Source: Candidatus Endomicrobium neocapritermitis (GTDB lineage Bacteria > Elusimicrobiota > Endomicrobiia > Endomicrobiales > Endomicrobiaceae). From it: DNA of 64,000 nucleotides. Positions within the stretch are counted from its first letter, which is position 1. Each line of letters begins with the position of its first letter. The notes under the pieces were generated by a model. The model made no database searches. It had not been told where the DNA came from and worked only from the letters and a program-made list of their open reading frames with translations. The DNA is taken from contig WRJZ01000049.1 in the NCBI GenBank assembly GCA_009778325.1, positions 41,588-105,587 on the forward strand, written 5' to 3'. A program made the translations under genes and the position numbers. Positions 59,454 through 64,000 of the stretch are shown piece by piece.

Positions 59454-62099
59454 TTATGCAACTATATATTTTTGCGCATTTTTCATAGCTTCATGAATTT
59501 TTGAAAAATCTTTTGTGCCGCCCTGTGCAAAATCAGGTTTTCCGCCGCCAGAACCGTTAATTTCAGCCGCAAACGCCTTGGCGATTTTTCCGGCATTAAA
59601 TCCTTTTTTAACATTATCCTCACTAACAGAAACGATAAAAGAAGCTTTGTCTTCAGCCTTTGAAACAACCAAAACTACGCATGAACCGAGTTTGTCTTTT
59701 GCTTTATCCGAAATATCTCTTAAAGCTTTTATATCGGCTCCTTCAATATTCAATCCTAAAAATTTTACGCCGTTAATCTCTTTAGCTTCTTTGACAAGGG
59801 AATCCATTTCCGACGAAATAGCGCGGCTTTTTAAAGTATTGAGCTCCTGTTCAAGTTTTTTATAGTCGTCAAAATGTTTTTGCACTTTTACGGCTAAATC
59901 GCTTTTTGAAGAGTTAAACAGTTCCAAAACTTTTGAAAATTGATATTCCTCTGTAGAAATATATCTTTCCGCCGCTTCGCCGGCTACAGCTTCTATTCTT
60001 CTTACGCCGGCAGCTACAGAAGATTCTGAAAGAATCTTAAAAATTCCTATATCTCCGGTTCTTGAAATATGTGTTCCGCCGCAAAGTTCCATAGAAAAAG
60101 CCTTGCTTTCGTTTTCATTTTTAACTGATACGGTTCTGACAACATCGCCGTACTTTTCACCAAAAAGAGCCATTGCTCCGGCATTTCTAGCATCAGCTAT
60201 ACTCATATTTTCAACACATACAGGCATATTTTCTCTTATAACGGCATTTATTTTATTTTCTATTTTATTTAAATCTTCTCTCTTAATTGCCGAGAAATGA
60301 GTAAAGTCAAAACGCAGATAATCAGGAGCAACCAAAGAACCTGCCTGGGTTATATGGTCGCCGAGAAACTCTCTTAATACTTTATGGAGCAAATGCGTCG
60401 CCGTATGATGCCTTTGAATCTGCTTTCTGCGCTCTTTATCAATAGAAGCTAGAACCTCTTCCCCTTTTTTCACAGAGCCTTTTACAACTTTAACTTTATG
60501 CACAAAAAGACTGCCTATAGGCTTAAAAACATCTTCCACTACAGCTTCAAAAGAAGGCATTGTTAACACGCCTGTGTCAGCGCTTTGACCGCCGGACTCT
60601 GCGTAAAAAGGCGTCTGGGAAAGAATAATTTCTCCGCTGTCGCCGTCTTTTAAACCATCGGTTTCTTTTCCGTCTTTAATCAAAGCAAGCGCTTTCCCGG
60701 GAAATTCATAATTGTCATATCCTACAAAGTCGGTGTCGCCGGTTTTCTTATGAAGTACGGAATAAAAAGTTATATCTTTTTCCCCTGAACCGCCCCATGC
60801 CGCACGGGATTTTTCCTGAGCTTTTTTCTGTTCCGATTTAAAACCTTCTTCATCAACAGTCATATCATTTTCAGAAGCAATTTCTTTTGTTAAATCATGA
60901 GGAAAGCCGTAAGTATCGTAAAGTTTGAAAACATCTTCTCCGCTTATTACTTTCACTCCTTTTGATTTATATGAACTTATCATATTGGATAATAGATTCG
61001 ATCCGGCTTCCAAGGTTTCCAAAAATTTTTCTTCTTCAACTTTAATTATCGCTTTTATATTCGCAAGCCTTGAAGAAAGCTCGGGATACGCGGGTTCCAT
61101 AATTTTAAATACGGTTGAAGCAAGCTCATTTATGAAAGGCTTGTCGTATCCGTACATTTTACCCTGTCTTACCGCCCTTCTGAGAATTCTTCTTAGCACA
61201 TATCCGCGGCCTTCATTTGACGGAAGAACGCCGTCAGATATTAAAAATGTTACGGCTCTGGAATGATCCGCAATCATCCTGAGTTTTAATATGTTTTTGC
61301 CTTCATATTTAACATTTAATATTTTCGCTGCCTCTTCCATAATCGGCACAAATAAATCAGTTTCAAACACGCTCTTTTTTCCGTTTGCCGCCGCAACAAG
61401 CCTTTCAAGACCCATACCGGTATCTATATTTTTTCTCGGAAGGTTTTTCAATGATCCGTCAGCCTGCCTGTCAAACTGCGTAAAAACAAGATTCCAGATT
61501 TCCAAATGCCTGTCACAGCTGCACGCCGGGCTGCAATCCGGTTTTCCGCAGCTCATTTCAGGGCCTAAATCAATAAGTATTTCCGAGCATGGCCCACACG
61601 GACCAGTGTCGCCCATATTCCAAAAATTCGTATCATCGCCCATTTTTATTATTCTGTCAGCCGGAACAATCTTTTTCCAAATTTCTGCGGCTTCATCGTC
61701 ATCTTTATAAACCGTTATATAAAGCTTATCTTTAGGCAGCGCCATATTTTTCGTTAAAAATTCCCACGCCCACTCAATCGCTTCTTTTTTAAAATAATCG
61801 CCGAAAGAAAAGTTTCCGAGCATCTCAAAAAAAGTCAAATGTCTGGTAGTTATCCCGACCTGATCTATATCGGAAGTCCTAAAACATTTCTGGCAGCTCG
61901 CAGCTTTTGTGAAAGTATCTTTGCTTTGCCCCAGAAAATGCTGTTTAAACTGCACCATTCCGGCAGACGTAAAAAGTAAAGTTTTATCCCCGGAAGGCAC
62001 AAGCGCGTCCGAAGGTACAATCGTGCTTCCTTTTTCTTTAAAAAACTTTAAAAATTCCGCTCTGATTTGGGCTGATTGTTTGTTATTTTTTGTATTCAT
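59454..62099 (-). CDS. alaS: Alanyl-tRNA synthetase
   Basis: About 881 residues, full length. The class II core opens QIRAEFLKFFKEKGSTIVPS, with LFTSAGMVQFKQHFLGQ near 45. The editing domain has the zinc motif HHTATHLLHKVL near 575 and CGGTHI near 680. The C-terminal part ends in the DHHA1-like GGGKPDFAQGG near 858. A Cys-rich insertion, CGKPDCSPACSCDRH, near 185 is common in AlaS. The ATG at 62099 lacks a clear ribosome site; the alternative upstream TTG is less likely. Confidence 0.96.
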   Translation of the reverse strand: MNTKNNKQSAQIRAEFLKFFKEKGSTIVPSDALVPSGDKTLLFTSAGMVQFKQHFLGQSKDTFTKAASCQKCFRTSDIDQVGITTRHLTFFEMLGNFSFGDYFKKEAIEWAWEFLTKNMALPKDKLYITVYKDDDEAAEIWKKIVPADRIIKMGDDTNFWNMGDTGPCGPCSEILIDLGPEMSCGKPDCSPACSCDRHLEIWNLVFTQFDRQADGSLKNLPRKNIDTGMGLERLVAAANGKKSVFETDLFVPIMEEAAKILNVKYEGKNILKLRMIADHSRAVTFLISDGVLPSNEGRGYVLRRILRRAVRQGKMYGYDKPFINELASTVFKIMEPAYPELSSRLANIKAIIKVEEEKFLETLEAGSNLLSNMISSYKSKGVKVISGEDVFKLYDTYGFPHDLTKEIASENDMTVDEEGFKSEQKKAQEKSRAAWGGSGEKDITFYSVLHKKTGDTDFVGYDNYEFPGKALALIKDGKETDGLKDGDSGEIILSQTPFYAESGGQSADTGVLTMPSFEAVVEDVFKPIGSLFVHKVKVVKGSVKKGEEVLASIDKERRKQIQRHHTATHLLHKVLREFLGDHITQAGSLVAPDYLRFDFTHFSAIKREDLNKIENKINAVIRENMPVCVENMSIADARNAGAMALFGEKYGDVVRTVSVKNENESKAFSMELCGGTHISRTGDIGIFKILSESSVAAGVRRIEAVAGEAAERYISTEEYQFSKVLELFNSSKSDLAVKVQKHFDDYKKLEQELNTLKSRAISSEMDSLVKEAKEINGVKFLGLNIEGADIKALRDISDKAKDKLGSCVVLVVSKAEDKASFIVSVSEDNVKKGFNAGKIAKAFAAEINGSGGGKPDFAQGGTKDFSKIHEAMKNAQKYIVA

Positions 62100-62136
62100 G
62101 ATGAGTGATTTTAGCAAAAAAAAAGACCCAACTCAA

Positions 62137-62234
62137 ACGGCAGAAGATCAGAAGCTCAGCAGCTCGGAAGCTCAGTAACGGCAACGACAAATCTTTTGTC
62201 TTTGCTGAGCTTCCGAGCTTCCGAACTTCCGCCG
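62137..62234. repeat. Short-word hairpin element, GAAGCTCAG word
   Basis: Arms CAGAAGCTCAGCAGCTCGG and the complement CTGAGCTTCCGAGCTTCC surround AACGGCAACGACAAATC and TTTTGTCTTTG. On the minus strand it starts as part of the stop of the GIDE-like gene (TAACGGCGGAAG). Confidence 0.82.
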
Positions 62235-63137
62235 TTAACAATTATACAGTCGTATCACATTGAAAATGCATAAAAAGGCAATTACCGTAACGGCAACTCC
62301 GGCCGCGAGCAGCAAAATTGACTGAAAAAAATATTTCCTTCTAAGTTCTTTTTCGCTTTTGTTTGAAAGTATAAAGATAGGAGTTTCTTTCCCCCTCTCT
62401 ATCGTAATAATACTTTCGCCTTTAGGAGTCAATATTTTATCCATTATTTCTCTTTCCAGCGTTTGTCTGGCAATTTCCCACTCTTCCTGGCTTATTGTAC
62501 CGTCGCCGTTTATATCAAAACGTTCCAGCATCATTTTTTTATCCTGCCTTGCTTCTTTTAAAGCTTTATTAACTTCTGCTCTTACGTCAGCAACTTTTTC
62601 CCTTGTAGCCGTGCCAAGACAATACACAAAATCACCATCTTTTATCTCAGATTCAACGTATGAATAACCGGCATCTCTCCATCTTTTTGTTTCCACAACG
62701 ATTTCCGCGTCAAAAGGATCAACATAAACTTTTCCGGTTTCATCTTCAATATAAAAAGGCATTGCCCTTAAGCTTTCTGTCTTATAGCCAAGTATGCCGC
62801 CGGGTATCCCGGAAGATATCAGGCTGCCGAAAATATCGGATTTGTCCGGGAGCTCTCTTATAGACAAATAATGATAAATGTCAAACAAACCCGGAAACCG
62901 TCTGGCTTTCCCGTAAACCTCAACAAACCCCAAAGGCAAAGAACCTATTTTTGACGTTGCCGTATCCCTGATATATCTCAGTTTTTTGTATTTATTGAAA
63001 CTTTCAAGATAAATATACACTCCCGCGGCTAAAACCACGATATCCGCAACCCGTTTAGGAATATACCCTAAAAAGCTTAAATAAAGCGCAGCTATAAAAA
63101 GTACGGCAAACAGCATAATCGCAATTGCGTTTCTCAC
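62235..63137 (-). CDS. Membrane protein with GIDE-like domain and EF-hand
   Basis: 300 residues. Two N-terminal membrane helices (about 5-45) and one near the C-terminus (about 272-295) flank a cytoplasmic or periplasmic region. Residues about 60-190 (FVEVYGKARR, AMPFYIEDETGKVYVDPFDA, Y.ES.IKDGD.VY) resemble the GIDE domain of MULAN-type proteins, without a RING finger. A consensus calcium EF-hand, DINGDGTISQEE, is near 208. It directly follows the LemA gene; GIDE-like and LemA genes are often neighbours. Function unknown. Confidence 0.7.
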   Translation of the reverse strand: MRNAIAIMLFAVLFIAALYLSFLGYIPKRVADIVVLAAGVYIYLESFNKYKKLRYIRDTATSKIGSLPLGFVEVYGKARRFPGLFDIYHYLSIRELPDKSDIFGSLISSGIPGGILGYKTESLRAMPFYIEDETGKVYVDPFDAEIVVETKRWRDAGYSYVESEIKDGDFVYCLGTATREKVADVRAEVNKALKEARQDKKMMLERFDINGDGTISQEEWEIARQTLEREIMDKILTPKGESIITIERGKETPIFILSNKSEKELRRKYFFQSILLLAAGVAVTVIAFLCIFNVIRLYNC

Positions 63138-63151
63138 AATTATCTCCGGTA

Positions 63152-63739
63152 TTAATACCTTATTACAGTCTTAACTGGTCTTAGCTCTTCTTTTGTTTCG
63201 GTTTGAAACATCTGCCTTTCTTTAAGATTTAAATATCTGGCAACAATAATATCAGGAATCTGGTAAATTCTGGTATTAAATAATGCTACGGACGCATTAT
63301 AAAATTCACGCCTGCCGGCAATATCATTTTCAAGCGCGGTAACTCTTCTTTGTAAATTAAGAAATTGCTCATTTGCTTTCAGATCGGGGTACTGCTCTGA
63401 AACTGCATATAAAGATTTTAAAGCCGATCCCAGACACAAATCAGCTTTCACTATTTCATGGCTGTTTGAAGAGCTTAAAAAAAGAGTTCTTGCTTCAATG
63501 ACTTTTTGCAAAGTTTCCCTTTCATGCTTCATATATGCTTTACATATTTCGACAAGATTAGGTATTTCGTCAAATCTCTGCTTTGCCAGCACGTCAATAT
63601 TGGAGCTCGCCCTGTCAATATTAACCTTTAAACTTATCAGAGAATTATAAATACCGATAATAAATATAATAAGAGCAACCAACATTAATATTGAAACTAT
63701 CGCAATTACAAAAACCGAAGCGGTTAACACTATCGACAT
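63152..63739 (-). CDS. LemA-family membrane protein
   Basis: 195 residues from the ATG at 63739, which has AGGGGG upstream; a longer frame lacks support. One N-terminal membrane helix (about 8-32), then a long helical bundle. Conserved LemA motifs: SNIDVLAKQRFDEIPNLVEI near 48 and YPDLKANEQFLNLQ near 118, then the ENDIAGRREFYNASV region near 142. LemA proteins are widespread and poorly understood. It starts the two-gene unit with the GIDE-like protein. Confidence 0.9.
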   Translation of the reverse strand: MSIVLTASVFVIAIVSILMLVALIIFIIGIYNSLISLKVNIDRASSNIDVLAKQRFDEIPNLVEICKAYMKHERETLQKVIEARTLFLSSSNSHEIVKADLCLGSALKSLYAVSEQYPDLKANEQFLNLQRRVTALENDIAGRREFYNASVALFNTRIYQIPDIIVARYLNLKERQMFQTETKEELRPVKTVIRY

Positions 63740-63823
63740 TTTGAGCCCCCTTTTTAACGGCAGAGTGAAGATGATGGAAAGTATTATACCACGCCATAAT
63801 ATTAAGGTCAATATGGCGAACAG

Positions 63824-63901
63824 TAGAGAATAGATACGGCAGACAACTGCTAACAGCTTAATATTTTTAACTATTAACTATTATCTTTTATCTATTCTCT
63901 G
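63824..63901. repeat. Short-word hairpin element, TAGAGAATAGATA word
   Basis: TAGAGAATAGATACGGC and TATCTATTCTCTGACGTT face each other, with TAACTATTAACTATTATC heptamers in the right arm. The remaining bases to 64000 hold no gene or structure I can support. Confidence 0.6.
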
Positions 63902-64000
63902 ACGTTACAATTGTTATTTAAATTTTAAAACAGGACTATTAAAAAATTAAAAGTGGACTCCTTTGAGCAAAGCGTTTTTAATGATTTGAACATCTAAAAG

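Noticed and set aside
63902..64000. Possible insertion-sequence end at the right edge
   Set aside because: No inverted ends or transposase fragment can be supported in the remaining 99 bases.

Overview
ORGANISM. The window is AT-rich and dense with housekeeping genes. It reads as a Gram-negative-type (diderm) bacterium: it has a secretin-like protein, lipoproteins with lipoboxes, MurA and FtsI, RseP, and sugar-nucleotide and surface-glycan genes. The mix of gene order, Tad-like pseudopilins and pervasive repeat hairpins between genes suggests Elusimicrobiota (Endomicrobium-like) or a neighbouring phylum. That placement is inference, with moderate to low confidence. Every gene but one lies on the minus strand, so the window is best read from high to low coordinates. 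LAYOUT. 1-3460: end of a division and cell-wall cluster (murE start, ftsI, ftsL, rsmH) plus a half-size TauE/SafE protein. 3476-5300: RNase P RNA, a zinc-ribbon coiled-coil protein and two tRNAs. 5354-10039: a Tad-like surface module (two TadE-like proteins, one TadG-like protein, a tiny pseudopilin and a short secretin), interrupted by rfbA. 10036-14163: gcvT, lpd, proS. 14295-23274: greA, ispG, rseP, dxr, cdsA, uppS, a ferredoxin, frr, pyrH, tsf and rpsB, covering isoprenoid, lipid and ribosome supply. 23284-28574: a surface-glycan module of two paralogous membrane proteins, GtrA and an FAD oxidoreductase (the only plus-strand gene). 28571-40773: murA, prmC, prfA, rpmE, rho, coaE, polA, trxB, a TlpA-like protein, trxA, fmt and def. 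40897-47650: tRNA-Gly, a CCA-adding enzyme and a five-gene peptide ABC importer. 47672-54895: a GIY-YIG gene inside inverted repeats, an M16 peptidase pair, nnrE, two unknown proteins, AmmB, a PflX-like radical SAM enzyme, a HEAT protein and dtd. 54941-58200: accessory DNA with a YhcG-type nuclease, then a segment bounded by a tRNA-Arg gene and a 56-nt copy of its 3' part. That segment carries an unknown lipoprotein, an HNH protein and a strongly structured RNA. 58389-63739: a second deformylase, an ACT protein, alaS, a GIDE/EF-hand protein and LemA. HOW IT FITS TOGETHER. The genes mostly supply translation (tRNAs, alaS, proS, release factor and its methylase, formylation and deformylation, RNase P, CCA addition), envelope building and redox balance. 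None of the four tRNA genes encodes its CCA end, so all depend on the CCA enzyme present here. MAIN POINTS OF INTEREST. (1) A roughly 250-nt RNA with mutually exclusive stems sits just before an HNH gene inside the tRNA-Arg-bounded segment. (2) A family of intergenic hairpins has arms made of short, often heptameric, tandem words. The words differ between copies while the cores and the AACGGCA/TGCCGTT ends are shared, and the elements abut stop codons. One heptamer array encodes a lipoprotein signal peptide. (3) A GIY-YIG nuclease gene is framed by about 50-bp inverted copies of a dispersed palindrome. (4) A 269-bp MITE with TA flanks supplies the stop codon of cdsA.
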